Source: Kalmanozyma brasiliensis GHG001
Lineage: Eukaryota > Basidiomycota > Ustilaginomycetes > Ustilaginales
Reading direction: 5' to 3'
NCBI RefSeq assembly: GCF_000497045.1
Contig: NW_015961951.1
Span: 62,001 to 126,000 of the forward strand
Length of the DNA: 64,000 nt
The notes below the pieces were generated by a model. It did no database searches. It saw nothing but the letters and a program-made list of their open reading frames with translations, and was not told the DNA's origin. Numbering within the stretch: the first letter of the stretch is position 1; each line of letters opens with the position of its first letter. Shown here piece after piece: positions 18,043 through 28,305 of this stretch. Position numbers and translations under genes: made by a program.

Positions 18043-21000
18043 TCAATCGAGCTTAGCATTCTCCCGATCCTTCCTCGCAATGCCACTCGACGCCGCCGCC
18101 GCCGCAGCGGCCGCGGCCTGTGCGTGCTTTCGCAGTTTTGCCTGTTGCAGCACGCTCTCTGGCAATCGCATCGGTCTCGGTGGTGACTCCTCCCTCTGCG
18201 CGGGCTGCTTAGCATCCGCACCGCGCCAATCCGGCGAGCCAGCCGACGAATCCGTCCCCTCCAACTCGGAGAGCCGCGCCAGCTCGTCCAGCGTCGCCTC
18301 GCTGATCACAGACCCCGACTCATCTTCGTCATCGTGGTCAGCTCGAGGTGCAAATTTGTCCGCGTCCATCGGCAGCGTCGATTCGGCCCCCGACTGCGCC
18401 GCTCGTCGGAGGTATTCTTGGACGAGCGCGTGCGTGTCTGCTTGCTGCTGGTGGTGCGATGGGCGTCGACCATCGGTGACGGCAGGACCGAGAGACCATG
18501 GCGAGCTCGCGGAGGAGCAGTGTAGCGTGCTCGCGCTGTTGCTGTCGAAGAGCGCTGACGAGGATGCATGGCTTGAGGCGGACAACCGTCGCGGACCTGA
18601 TGTGGAAGGCTGTTGCACATGAAGCGTCGCCATTCGCGACTCGAGCTCCGACGGTGCGAGAGAGTGCGGTGACGCTGGCTCATAGAACGTTGCGGGTGCA
18701 GGTGTCGGTATCGCTCCGGCTTGAGAGTGAGGCATCAAGGATGCACCACCTTGCGCACGACGTTGGTGTCCATTCGCCAAAGCAGGTGCTCGAGGCAGCG
18801 ACTTAGATCGATTGAGCGTTTCCGAAAACGAGCGCGACGTCTTGCCACGCGGCGTGCTTCCCATGTCGTCACGTGTGGACGCCACTGAAGGAGCACCAAA
18901 GCTGATTTCGGCGCCGTACGCAAACGCCTCCTGAGCGCCAAGACCGTTGCTCGAGTGGTACCCATTGGGCACAGCGTGCTTGAACGATGGCGACGTGCGT
19001 GCCGAAGCGTGCCCGATGCTGGCGCGTCCAGCGGAGTCGAGCGGGGCATATCCACCCGAATCGCTTTGCGCAGAGCTGAAGGACGCCGTGCCTGCATCGG
19101 TGCTGTGCGAGCTAGCCCCAGCGTAGCGAGAGTGCTGCGGCTTGGGGCTCAATCCGTGTGTGCGAGAGAGCGGAGCAAGCATCGCAGCCGTGGGTGGGTA
19201 TGCGACGCCCTGCCCGAGTCCACGCGCCATCTGTTCAAACGCAAAGCTGCCTCCGTAGCCGCTGATGCTGTTGCCGTCGTAGCGTCGATTCGAATCGCGG
19301 TAGGGACGTCCACCGTTGGCGCTCGCAGTGTAGAAGCTGGTTCCATTCGGCACGCCCATACCCATATACGAGTGATACGGATTGCGCTGCATGGAGCCGG
19401 GACCATCGGGAGCGCGACTGAGGCTGTCCTCTCGCTCCTCGCACAGCTCGGCGATGAGCGTTGAGATCTTTTGCCCGCGAGTGTTGGTCAGGAAGCGACT
19501 GGCACGCATGAACTCGCCGCGAATCGTGTATAGACCATCCTTAGTGACGGTTCGCGAGACATTGTAGCCCATCTGGAAGGGGTCCTCGATGCAAAGCTCG
19601 GCGTTCCAGCTCTTGCTGTCCTTCGAGAGCAAGCCAGTCTCGGACTTGAGACTGATGACATCGCGAGCGTAGCTAAACTCTTTGCTAAAGTAGCGGAAGA
19701 AATCGATGAGGAGCTCGCCGACGTTTTCGTGATTCTCTGAGGCCCACTCCTTTTTGAGCTCCTCGACGTCGTCGTAAAAGTAGATATTGTTGCCGTTGAG
19801 CTCCATCTCTTCGGGCTTCATGATGCGCGTGGGCGGTACGCGTTGCAGATTGGGCAGCACGGCGGGCTTCTTGACGTGCGTGAGGAAGAAGAGCACCAGG
19901 AGCGTGTACCCGTACGATGAAAGAGTGCCGGTGTAGGGCGAGTTGAGCTTTCTGCGCTTGGCCCAGACCTTGATGAAGAGTACGAGGGTGCGCAGACGCT
20001 GCGGGTCGACCATCGCGTAGCTGAGCAGCAAGCGCGTGTTTTCGAGCGCAAGTCGATTCTCGAAGCCAATGTCGCATGCAATCTCGTAGGGCAGGTCGGC
20101 GGTGGGCGAGCGGGTGATCTTGATGATAGGGATCCTCGCTTTGGGCAAAGGCATGACGGTGAAGTCGGTCTCTTCGCGGATGAGCTGGCCGAGCGTCTCC
20201 ACCAGCTCGGAAGCGGTATGCTGCGTTTTGGGCTGTCCGTCTTCCCCCTTGCTCATCAGGCAGCAGAGATCCATGTCCGAGTTGCGCAGCGCAAAGCCGT
20301 TGGCCATGCTACCGAAAGCGAGCAGCTTGGCGCCGGGACTGACACGATTGGCGAGCCTCTCGAGCTGTCGGCGGGTGGCTTCCTTGATTCGGTACTCTTC
20401 CTCGGTGGGAAGGATGGGCGACAGGAAGGCGACGACGCAGCTGGTCAGCTCGTTGGTGTGACGCTCCCAATGTGGACCGGAATGAGTCTGGCTGTGGCTT
20501 GGACTTGTTGCTGACATAGACGCACTGTGACCATATCCCGAGCTTGCCGCCGACGGCGATGTGAGCATGCTAGCGCCCAGACTCTGAAGGGAAGGGACGA
20601 GTCCGTGATGTTGTTGTGGCAGTGCTCGCATTTGGGGACTGGCGCGCATGCTGCGAGAGCCGTGGTAGGAGACATTGGATCCGTTGGCGGAGTAGGGCGA
20701 TGTTGCGTTGGCGGGCGTGGCTGTCTGAGACCGCACACGACCGTTTGGAGAGGCGGAGGGAGTCGTGTTGGAAGCGGTGGTGCTGCCATTGGCCGCTGGC
20801 AGGGGTGCAGATCGGCTCGGTGAAGTCATGAGCGGAGCGGACCCAGCGCTCATTTGAGACGGGAGATAGCCTGTAGCAAACGAGCCGGTGGTGCCCTCGA
20901 GGTTGTTCGTATGCGAATGGACGCCGTTCTGGCTTTGGGTGAAAGCAAAAGCCTGCAAGGGAATGGCAGGGAGGTTGGCCGCTTCGGCGCGAAAATGGGA

Positions 21001-21531
21001 GAGAGGCGTATGCGGAACGCTGTCGTCCTGTGTCGAAGATCGCTGCATCGGCGGACGGGCTTGATTTCCGTCTGGTGCGGACGTCCTGCGAACCGGCGTG
21101 GTAGCTGCGGACAGAGTGGAGGACGAGGCTGCGGTGGAGCCATTGGTCGAAGCTCGCTCCTGGCCGGAGGTGCTGTTGGAGCGCTGTTGACCTGAAGCGC
21201 CTCGCTGCGACGAGGCTTTGTCGGAGGACGAGGCCGCCGAGAGGGTAGCCTTGAGCTTGGCGGAAGCTTCGGATCTCGCTGTACTGGGCCTACGTGCCGA
21301 GAGTGCGGCAGACGTGGTGGAGGATGCCATTCGATCGGACCTGTCTGAGCTGATCGAGCTGCCAGATACAGAGCGAGAGTTGGACGCGGAGGAGGTCTCC
21401 AGATGACGTGACGGCGATGCGGATATAGAGTGTCCGGAGTCTACCAAGAGTGAATTTGGGATGGACACAGCAGCATCTTGCGACCGACTGCGCTGGCGAG
21501 AGGCACCCGCTGTGGTTGACGAGACGGGCAT
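18043..21531 (-). CDS. CID1: Cid1-type non-canonical poly(A)/poly(U) polymerase
   Basis: A single exon of 1162 residues. The first 350 are Ser/Thr/Ala-rich and presumably disordered. The nucleotidyltransferase core starts near 370: LLAFGSMANGFALRNSDMDL carries the Gly-Ser helix turn (G407, S408) and the paired metal-binding Asp (D419, D421). YEIACDIGFEN supplies the third Asp (D487), so the active site looks intact. The central and PAP-associated domains follow (IKVWAKRRKLNSPYTGTLSS, SSYGYTLLVLFFLTH, LLIDFFRYFSKEFSYARDVI). The C-terminal 400 residues are again low complexity, with an alanine run near the end coded by GCC/GCG repeats at about 18085-18115. Cid1-family enzymes add A or U to RNA 3' ends in the cytoplasm; which base is used depends on residues I cannot align reliably here. 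It may instead be a Cid13-type poly(A) polymerase. Confidence 0.8.
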   Translation of the reverse strand: MPVSSTTAGASRQRSRSQDAAVSIPNSLLVDSGHSISASPSRHLETSSASNSRSVSGSSISSDRSDRMASSTTSAALSARRPSTARSEASAKLKATLSAASSSDKASSQRGASGQQRSNSTSGQERASTNGSTAASSSTLSAATTPVRRTSAPDGNQARPPMQRSSTQDDSVPHTPLSHFRAEAANLPAIPLQAFAFTQSQNGVHSHTNNLEGTTGSFATGYLPSQMSAGSAPLMTSPSRSAPLPAANGSTTASNTTPSASPNGRVRSQTATPANATSPYSANGSNVSYHGSRSMRASPQMRALPQQHHGLVPSLQSLGASMLTSPSAASSGYGHSASMSATSPSHSQTHSGPHWERHTNELTSCVVAFLSPILPTEEEYRIKEATRRQLERLANRVSPGAKLLAFGSMANGFALRNSDMDLCCLMSKGEDGQPKTQHTASELVETLGQLIREETDFTVMPLPKARIPIIKITRSPTADLPYEIACDIGFENRLALENTRLLLSYAMVDPQRLRTLVLFIKVWAKRRKLNSPYTGTLSSYGYTLLVLFFLTHVKKPAVLPNLQRVPPTRIMKPEEMELNGNNIYFYDDVEELKKEWASENHENVGELLIDFFRYFSKEFSYARDVISLKSETGLLSKDSKSWNAELCIEDPFQMGYNVSRTVTKDGLYTIRGEFMRASRFLTNTRGQKISTLIAELCEEREDSLSRAPDGPGSMQRNPYHSYMGMGVPNGTSFYTASANGGRPYRDSNRRYDGNSISGYGGSFAFEQMARGLGQGVAYPPTAAMLAPLSRTHGLSPKPQHSRYAGASSHSTDAGTASFSSAQSDSGGYAPLDSAGRASIGHASARTSPSFKHAVPNGYHSSNGLGAQEAFAYGAEISFGAPSVASTRDDMGSTPRGKTSRSFSETLNRSKSLPRAPALANGHQRRAQGGASLMPHSQAGAIPTPAPATFYEPASPHSLAPSELESRMATLHVQQPSTSGPRRLSASSHASSSALFDSNSASTLHCSSASSPWSLGPAVTDGRRPSHHQQQADTHALVQEYLRRAAQSGAESTLPMDADKFAPRADHDDEDESGSVISEATLDELARLSELEGTDSSAGSPDWRGADAKQPAQREESPPRPMRLPESVLQQAKLRKHAQAAAAAAAAASSGIARKDRENAKLD

Positions 21532-23349
21532 GGTTGTAGTGACTCGTTACGAGACTTTACTGAAGTGCAAGAGCGCGAGGGTCGTCCCTGAGAGGAGGCT
21601 ACCGGCTGAAAGTTGAGCGCGCTAATTCGAGTGCTGCGTCGGGGTCGTCGATGCGAACAAGAAGGTATGCTAGATTGTCTGAAGTGGCCGTGATTGGAAT
21701 GCGGCAATCGCTGTAGTGCTGGAAAGACGTGGTTGACGGGTCGAGATTGCTAATGGTGACCAACAGACAATCGAGGGCGGTCGAGTTCTTGAGCGGTAGA
21801 ATGCAATGATGCGGAGTGTGATCGATACGAAGACGAGTCGCGGTGCGGGAACGTGCTTTAGACGAAATGCGGGATGCTCTTGTTCCGCTTGATGCAAGGG
21901 CTGCTGATGCGATAGAATGAGGTTTGAGGAGAGCTGAGCGCTGTCGGCAATGCTGATGATGCGTTGTTCAGAATAAGACTGATACGTATGCGGGTCAAGC
22001 CGGCCGGCGACTCGAGTAAAGTGATATGCCTGCAGAGAGGCTACCTCCCGGGGGTCAACCTTGAAGCTGAGCAGCGAATACGAAGAAAGGCGAACAGCAC
22101 CTGGAAGGCTGCGAGTCCGATCCGAGAGTCTGATTGCGTCGGAAGATGCGCTCGTCAGGCAGCTGCTAGCTTGCCGAACGTCTTGCGACAAATGGGATGG
22201 GCCGCTATGGCTCTGATGAATGTGGCCAAGCTTACGGTAACGAAGTGGCGGGTCGTATGCAGCGACGCAGCGACAAGAATCAGCCTCTTGTGGTGGGATC
22301 GAGACGATGAGCGAGACCAGATCACTGCGGCTTGAAGTGATATGCTGATAAAGAAGCTGAGCGCAGGGCGGGAATGATGGACAAGGTGACCGTGCTCTGA
22401 GTGCGGGTCAGATGATGCGGGCGCTGCGGGTGGAGCGAACAGGCAGCGGAAAACGGCAATGGAAACCTTGTCGAGCTTGATGAAGCCAGCTAGATGTGAC
22501 AGAAGCGGAGTGGATCGATGTGATGGTTCAGAAGCTGAGCCTCTTTCGAGGAGGAGCAGACTTGGCCTTCTTGTCATGAGGCAAATGCAATTTGAAAGCG
22601 GCCAAGCGGATTGCATAGAGCCAGCGTGAAGCGCTTTTTCTTTCAGACGGCCGACTGAGCCTTCTTTTCGAGCTCAAGTCAAAGTGTCACTTTGCACTCG
22701 ACTTGCTCTCTCACACAGACGCTGTCCATACGAATCAATCTGCTTGAGGCGCTAATGATCCGCGTACTTGCAGTGATCTGCGATCTGCGATCTGCGCTTT
22801 GGCAGCATTCTGTCGGTGCGTGAGTCTTCATAGTGTCGGCGTGTGCGCAGGATCGAGCTCATGAGCACCCAACGCCACGAACAAAGAGGGTCCAACACTC
22901 GACCAACGGCAACCAAAAAGATGAAAGGGAAAGTGAAAAAGGCTCACAGGAGCGTGCCGCAGAAAAATGGATTGCGACTCAGCTGCCAGGCTACGCGCGA
23001 GATGGCCACACGCGTTTTCCAATAAAATTTAGAGCTCGATATTTAAAATTAAACAATTTATAACCGGCTCAGAACGACCGGCAAAGAGCTGCGCTCACCT
23101 TTCGAGTCTTCGATTTCGATGCAGTGATAGGAGAGCTTCCTTTGTTCTGCCATGCTGGTGAACCTTAGTTGCGTTCGCAGATGCAGACAATCCTTTGTGC
23201 AATCAATGGAAAGAGTGTGGGAGTATGCGGCAGCGCCGCTACGATAAGCCCAGTCCGCCCTCTGCCTAAGCTTGGACTCGCATGGCGATGCCAAGACAAA
23301 TGCTACGTTGCATGTGCTCAAGGTGGTGATTGTTGTCCAAGCTCCCCGC
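21532..23349. other. Long upstream region of the Cid1-like gene
   Basis: 1818 nt between the Cid1-like start and the 3' end of the PAK-like kinase (both minus). Open frames of up to 173 codons occur but none is convincing. An AT-rich patch lies at about 23015-23065, close to the kinase 3' end, and may be its 3' UTR or terminator. The remainder is probably promoter plus a long 5' leader. Confidence 0.4.
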
Positions 23350-26300
23350 TCACCCCTTCGTCGTGGAATCACTGCTCCAACTCCCCCTGCGTCGCAAGCC
23401 ATGGGTGCCAGAGTCACCGTCTCTTCGCTCTCCGTCCGTTTCGGCCTCCTCTTCTCCTGCTGATGCTTCCATCTCGACCGTTCGCGCTTTCTCCAGCAAC
23501 GCGACAATGCTCGCACGGCTGCATGGATCCGCCAGGAAGTCGCTCATCGCCAGCGTCTCGGCGGTCGGTCTTTTGTTCGCATCCATCTCCGTCGCCCAGT
23601 GCAAGAACAACTTGAGCTCGTGCGAGAGCGAGCCCGGATCGCGCAATGCCGGCAATCCTTTCTCTGCTGTCAACATGATGGCCCGCAGCGGTGGGAATTC
23701 GACTCTCGGAGGCTGACCTTCGATCATCTCCCACAGCACCACGCCCAACGACCACACGTCACTGGGCGTGGTGATGCCGTAGCTCTTGCCCTTGATCACT
23801 TCGGGAGCCATCCAGTACGGCGTGCCGATCACCGAGTGACGCGAGCGGACCCCAGCGCTGAGTTCGGCGGCATGCGTAAAGTCGCTCAGCTTGCACACGC
23901 CCGTGCTCGAGATCATGACATTGTCACTGCGGACGTCGTGATGCGTTATGCTCTTGCTGTGCAGGAACTGCAGCCCCTCGACCATGTCACACAGAACGCG
24001 GCTCATTTCGGGTTCCTTGAGCACCACGCCGTCGTCCTTCAGCGCGATTAGGTCGGCCAGGCTCCTGTCTGCCAGCTCGTGCACCAACCAGATCGCGTTG
24101 TCCGTGAGGACGGTCGAATAGAGGTCGAGGATGTTGACGTGACGGCAGCGTCGCCAAACACTGACTTCTTTCACCAAGCCCAAAAGACGCGCGGAAGGCT
24201 CCGCGTCGGGATCGGTGGTGAACCGGATGCTTTTGATGGCCACTCGCCGCCTCTTGAGGACATCATTAGCGGCAAAGACGGGCCCGCTCTCGCCTTCGCC
24301 AATCATTTGCATGTCCTGCAGCACGTTCTGTTGCAGCGGCTTCAGTTCGATGGCTTCGCGCAGATGAGCCAATTTGGGTGGGAGAGCGACTGCCATGGTG
24401 CTGAAATCCTGCTTGCCGAGTCTCGGCGATGCTGAGCCACTGTCACCGCCCGGAACCGGGCTTCTCGTTGGTCGTCCACGCTGCTCCGCATCTATTGTGC
24501 GCATTAGATTGACGGCTGCAACTTTCGCTTCGAGCTCTGCCTTGCTCGGCAACGCCGGGACCGGCGGTGCTTCGTCCGATCCTATCTGCATCGGCATCAT
24601 TTCCTCCAAGTCCATGGACTGACGCGCTAGCATCAATTCGCGGAACGACTGGATCGCTTCCGAATCGTCGCCCATCATCGATGCCGTCTCGAAACCACTA
24701 GCATAGTGCATCGAGACCGGGAAGCGCCCGGCATCCTCTTGGGCACGTGGTCCGATCGAGATGATGGATCTGGTGTCGTCGCGTTCTCGAGCGTGCGGAC
24801 AGGTCCCTTTGCTTCGCCCCTTCTTGTCACGGCGGCGATTGGGCGACGAAGCAGCTTCGCCATCCTTGCGAGATGCGAAAGCTCGGTGCGACGTCACGTC
24901 GTCGAGCGTCTCGAAAGCGTCGCCAGGCGACGAAGGCGAGGGATACTCTGCTTCGAAGCTGGAGAAAGTAGAGAATGTCTTGCTCAGCTCAAGGCGAGGC
25001 GGCGCTGCAGATGCAAGCCGAGGCACCTGTTCCGATGCTGGCGGCGCATTCGCAAAGCGGTCCAGTGAATCCTTGGAGGGAATCGGTGGGAGCTGCTCCT
25101 TTGGTGACCGTAGAGCATGGATAAACTCAGCCTCGTGCAAACGAGGCGACGCATGTGAGAAATTGTCAGCCCCCTCCTGCTCCTTGGGCAATGGCAGCAA
25201 AGGCGATCCGCGGCTGCCATCTGAAGGATTGGGTGATGCGTCGGCCATTGTCGACATCGATGGCGATCGATCCAGATAGTCGTCTCGCATCCACTGGTCG
25301 ATGGCAGAATAATAGTCCGATGCTCCACCTGACGACGCTGGGGATGCCGGAGACGCCGGGGAGGCTGGAGATCCCGGGGAAAGCGCAGGTGACAGGAACG
25401 GTGGTCGCAGCCGATCGGAGGTAGTAGCAGCAGTACCGTTGGTGGACGCAGCGGGCAAGGGGGGTATCGTGTAGAATCCATCTGCTCCTGGAGATATGTA
25501 CTCTGGCTGCTTTCGTATCACCACCGTGGGCTTAGGAGGTGGCGGCGGCGGCGGTCCCGTAGAGTCGCGTGCGGAAGTGTGAATTTCACTCGAAGTGATT
25601 ATGCCGTCCGCCTCACGCCTGTGGGACTCCACCGTTTGCTGCTGCGAGTGTGATGGTCCGTGGCCTTTCAGTGAGGAGACACCGTATTCGCGGGATGCTG
25701 AGCCGTGCGAGTGGCTGCTTAGGGGACTGCGCTCCGGTCGAGACAGGCTGTCCGCGGATGTCTTTCTGGAGATCGGGCCCTGCACGGGCGACTGTTGCGT
25801 ACGTCTGCTCGAGACTGAGGACGCACCGGGACTGCAGGCATCGTCTCGTAGGGCGATGTGTGCCCATCGAGTCGAGGACGAAGGAGGATATATGCGTGGT
25901 GGAGCCTGACGGCGATCTCGCAGTCCAAGACCTGTCGTCACGCTATTCCTGCCCTCGGAGGTGGTGATCGAAGGTGCCGCGCTCGCCCAGCTCTCCTGCG
26001 CCCGGTGACCCTGACCAGCGGTGTGGCCGCCATCGAGGGACGAAGGGCCCTTCTTTGCGAACCGCCACGCAGTCTGTGCTCCCGCGGGCGAAGCTACAGC
26101 CACTTCGGGCTCGGAAGCGGTGACGGACAGTGCCGGGGAGCGTGCGCGCCAATCAATATCTTTGGGGGGCACGGCAGGCAACACGGAATCTCGGACGGAT
26201 AGGCTCGGTGACGGTGAGCTATGAGGCACGGGTCCAGGATTGTTGCCGTGGCCGTGACCCAGTGAGGAGGTGGCGATGGTAGGAGCTGGGCTTCTTGTGC

Positions 26301-28305
26301 GCATCGACGAGTGACCGGACGAGCTGGTATCGAGGGGCGAGCTGGTAACAGCCCGTTCGAGAACGGTCGAGACATTCTCCGTGTGGATGCGAGGCAGAGG
26401 TGCATTCGAGCCACTCCTCTCTCGAGCGTACACGTCCGGACGGGACCGAGCGGACGCGTACGAGTCGGCGGAGCCACAGCGAGACGTGTTCATGTCCGCC
26501 CGAAAGGAGGGCGAACGAGAAGCGCTAGGAGGATGCGGCGAGCGTTGAACGCGGCCATGCGTCTCGATGGCATCGCCGCTTGCGCTCGGACTCAGTTGCG
26601 AGATGCCGAAGTCCAGCGAAGCTGCGGAAGGAGACACCTTGCGTGCACCGAGCTGGCTTGCCCGAACTGGTCTGAAGACACTCTTGGTGACGACGGCAGC
26701 CTGAGCGATCTGAACAGTTTCGAAATCGTCGTGCAGATCCATGCTGGCTCTTTTGGCCATGTCAGGGCTTTCGTCAAGCCTCTGCTGCCCTTGATCGAGG
26801 AGTGTGCGGCCAGATTGACCTCGGTCGGAACCTGGATCCATGCCGATGGCTGCTCGCATGCGTTGAGATGCCTTGGGGGTGGCATGAGATGGGACGCGGT
26901 CGCGTTGGACCGTGTATTTGGGAGTGTCGTGGGCAGACATACCGATGCCAAGGCCGTTGAGCGAGCTCTCCTCACCTTGTTGTGCGGACAAGCCGTCTTG
27001 CCGACGTGACACCGGTTCTGTGCTCTTCTGAGATCCCTTCGCTGGGTTGCTTTGCTTGTCGTTGGCGGCTGAAGGGATGGAGCTGAGAAGCGAGGTGGCC
27101 CAGTCGTCGTAATCTTCGGCAGCAAAGTCAGGCAGCAAGGGACTCTTGGACGGTAGAGAGGAGGCCTCGTCCGAGGATGGTGTCTTTCGCGGCGCGCTGA
27201 GGTCCCACCCTGCTTCGAGAACGCTGCTGTAGGAGGTGCTGGCTCTGGAATGGTCGCTACCACGCCGTGCTCCGGCTGGCCACAGATGAGCGTTGGACGC
27301 CACCGCCGCGCTGAGGACTGGATCTTGGGCAAGTCTCTGGGACAGAACGCGGCGCGTGTCGTCGGCGTCGCCACCGCTGTGTACGGCCCGCTGGACATAG
27401 AATTCGGTCTTGTCCATGATGAGCCTGGCTGCTGCGCTGGGATCAGCGTGAACATCTCGATTGTCCATACCTTCGGACAGCAATATGCTCGCCCAGGACG
27501 CCGGCAGTCCTGTGTAGCCTTGCGGGCCGATATCGACGTGGACATTATGCGCGACGTCGTAGGGTAGGCCGATGGCGGGATCGGCGTGGTCCACGAAGGC
27601 ATACAATGCAGCTTCAGCGTTGCTGGGATTGCGACTGTGGCTGCGAGGATGTTGAGAGCCAGATGCCACAGTGAAGCCGGGACGCGTCCACGAGTCGTCC
27701 GATGGCGTCTCACATGTAGCGCTGTGAGGCGAGTATGCATCGCGCATGGCTGCATAGCTTGCATCGCGCTCTGCAGCTCCCTGGCTGGTGTTGGCTCGAC
27801 GCAGACGTGCCGCGGACGCCTTCTTGCCGAGCTTCTTGAGACCGACGCCTGCTGCAGAGACGGCGGCCGAGGTGGAGGCGCTCGCAAAACGGAGAGCTGC
27901 GGATGATTTGCTGCTCATGTCGCTCTTGAAGTTGGAAGGGGACGAGGGACCATACTCGGGGACATGCCGGAATCCCACCTCGTCGTCGGTGCGCGGAAGA
28001 TCGCGCGAGGCGAGCCGGTTGGTGTTGATCTCGCCGAGCGCATCAGGCGGCAGTTGAGGAAGCTCACGATCATAGTTGACGTTGGGCGAGACGGCGTTGC
28101 TCGAAAGCGGGGATATCGACGCGTCAGACCAAGCCGCTTCGGCGTGGTAGCGTCTCTCTTCGGGGGACAGATAGGCATGTTTCGAGTCAAGCTGCGAGGT
28201 AAACTGTGAGGACGAGGGCGAGACGTTGCTGGGTCGTCGAAACAGAGGCGTGCGAAGCGAGGTGTTGGACCTGTCGTCGTGGTCCGATGCCATGGTGCGC
28301 AGCAT
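23350..28305 (-). CDS. PAK/Ste20-like kinase with CRIB domain and altered catalytic motifs
   Basis: A single exon of 1651 residues; a second in-frame ATG four codons in is equally possible. A CRIB/p21-binding domain is visible at about 245-300: IGLPYDVAHNVHVDIG keeps I-x-x-P and H-x-x-H-V, then YTGLPASWASILLSEG and a C-terminal KTEFYV. This predicts binding to GTP-loaded Cdc42 or Rac. A very long Ser/Pro-rich linker holds a polyproline stretch and a Ser-Pro-Ala repeat. The kinase domain occupies about 1330-1610: GEGESGPVF loop, VAIK (K1358), HHDVRSDNV in place of HRDxKxxN (H1456 for Arg, D1457 kept, R1459 for Lys), DFT in place of DFG (D1475-F-T1477), GTPYWMAPEV and DVWSLGVVLWEM. ATP and metal ligands remain, so reduced or atypical rather than absent activity is possible. 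It is distinct from classical Cla4 because no PH domain was seen. Confidence 0.8.
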   Translation of the reverse strand: MLRTMASDHDDRSNTSLRTPLFRRPSNVSPSSSQFTSQLDSKHAYLSPEERRYHAEAAWSDASISPLSSNAVSPNVNYDRELPQLPPDALGEINTNRLASRDLPRTDDEVGFRHVPEYGPSSPSNFKSDMSSKSSAALRFASASTSAAVSAAGVGLKKLGKKASAARLRRANTSQGAAERDASYAAMRDAYSPHSATCETPSDDSWTRPGFTVASGSQHPRSHSRNPSNAEAALYAFVDHADPAIGLPYDVAHNVHVDIGPQGYTGLPASWASILLSEGMDNRDVHADPSAAARLIMDKTEFYVQRAVHSGGDADDTRRVLSQRLAQDPVLSAAVASNAHLWPAGARRGSDHSRASTSYSSVLEAGWDLSAPRKTPSSDEASSLPSKSPLLPDFAAEDYDDWATSLLSSIPSAANDKQSNPAKGSQKSTEPVSRRQDGLSAQQGEESSLNGLGIGMSAHDTPKYTVQRDRVPSHATPKASQRMRAAIGMDPGSDRGQSGRTLLDQGQQRLDESPDMAKRASMDLHDDFETVQIAQAAVVTKSVFRPVRASQLGARKVSPSAASLDFGISQLSPSASGDAIETHGRVQRSPHPPSASRSPSFRADMNTSRCGSADSYASARSRPDVYARERSGSNAPLPRIHTENVSTVLERAVTSSPLDTSSSGHSSMRTRSPAPTIATSSLGHGHGNNPGPVPHSSPSPSLSVRDSVLPAVPPKDIDWRARSPALSVTASEPEVAVASPAGAQTAWRFAKKGPSSLDGGHTAGQGHRAQESWASAAPSITTSEGRNSVTTGLGLRDRRQAPPRIYPPSSSTRWAHIALRDDACSPGASSVSSRRTQQSPVQGPISRKTSADSLSRPERSPLSSHSHGSASREYGVSSLKGHGPSHSQQQTVESHRREADGIITSSEIHTSARDSTGPPPPPPPKPTVVIRKQPEYISPGADGFYTIPPLPAASTNGTAATTSDRLRPPFLSPALSPGSPASPASPASPASSGGASDYYSAIDQWMRDDYLDRSPSMSTMADASPNPSDGSRGSPLLPLPKEQEGADNFSHASPRLHEAEFIHALRSPKEQLPPIPSKDSLDRFANAPPASEQVPRLASAAPPRLELSKTFSTFSSFEAEYPSPSSPGDAFETLDDVTSHRAFASRKDGEAASSPNRRRDKKGRSKGTCPHARERDDTRSIISIGPRAQEDAGRFPVSMHYASGFETASMMGDDSEAIQSFRELMLARQSMDLEEMMPMQIGSDEAPPVPALPSKAELEAKVAAVNLMRTIDAEQRGRPTRSPVPGGDSGSASPRLGKQDFSTMAVALPPKLAHLREAIELKPLQQNVLQDMQMIGEGESGPVFAANDVLKRRRVAIKSIRFTTDPDAEPSARLLGLVKEVSVWRRCRHVNILDLYSTVLTDNAIWLVHELADRSLADLIALKDDGVVLKEPEMSRVLCDMVEGLQFLHSKSITHHDVRSDNVMISSTGVCKLSDFTHAAELSAGVRSRHSVIGTPYWMAPEVIKGKSYGITTPSDVWSLGVVLWEMIEGQPPRVEFPPLRAIMLTAEKGLPALRDPGSLSHELKLFLHWATEMDANKRPTAETLAMSDFLADPCSRASIVALLEKARTVEMEASAGEEEAETDGERRDGDSGTHGLRRRGSWSSDSTTKG
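25325..25380 (-). repeat. Short in-frame tandem repeat coding Ser-Pro-Ala in the PAK-like kinase
   Basis: Imperfect 9-nt units (gatgccgga-like on the plus strand) code a run of about five SPA triplets in the disordered linker between CRIB and kinase domains. Confidence 0.7.
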
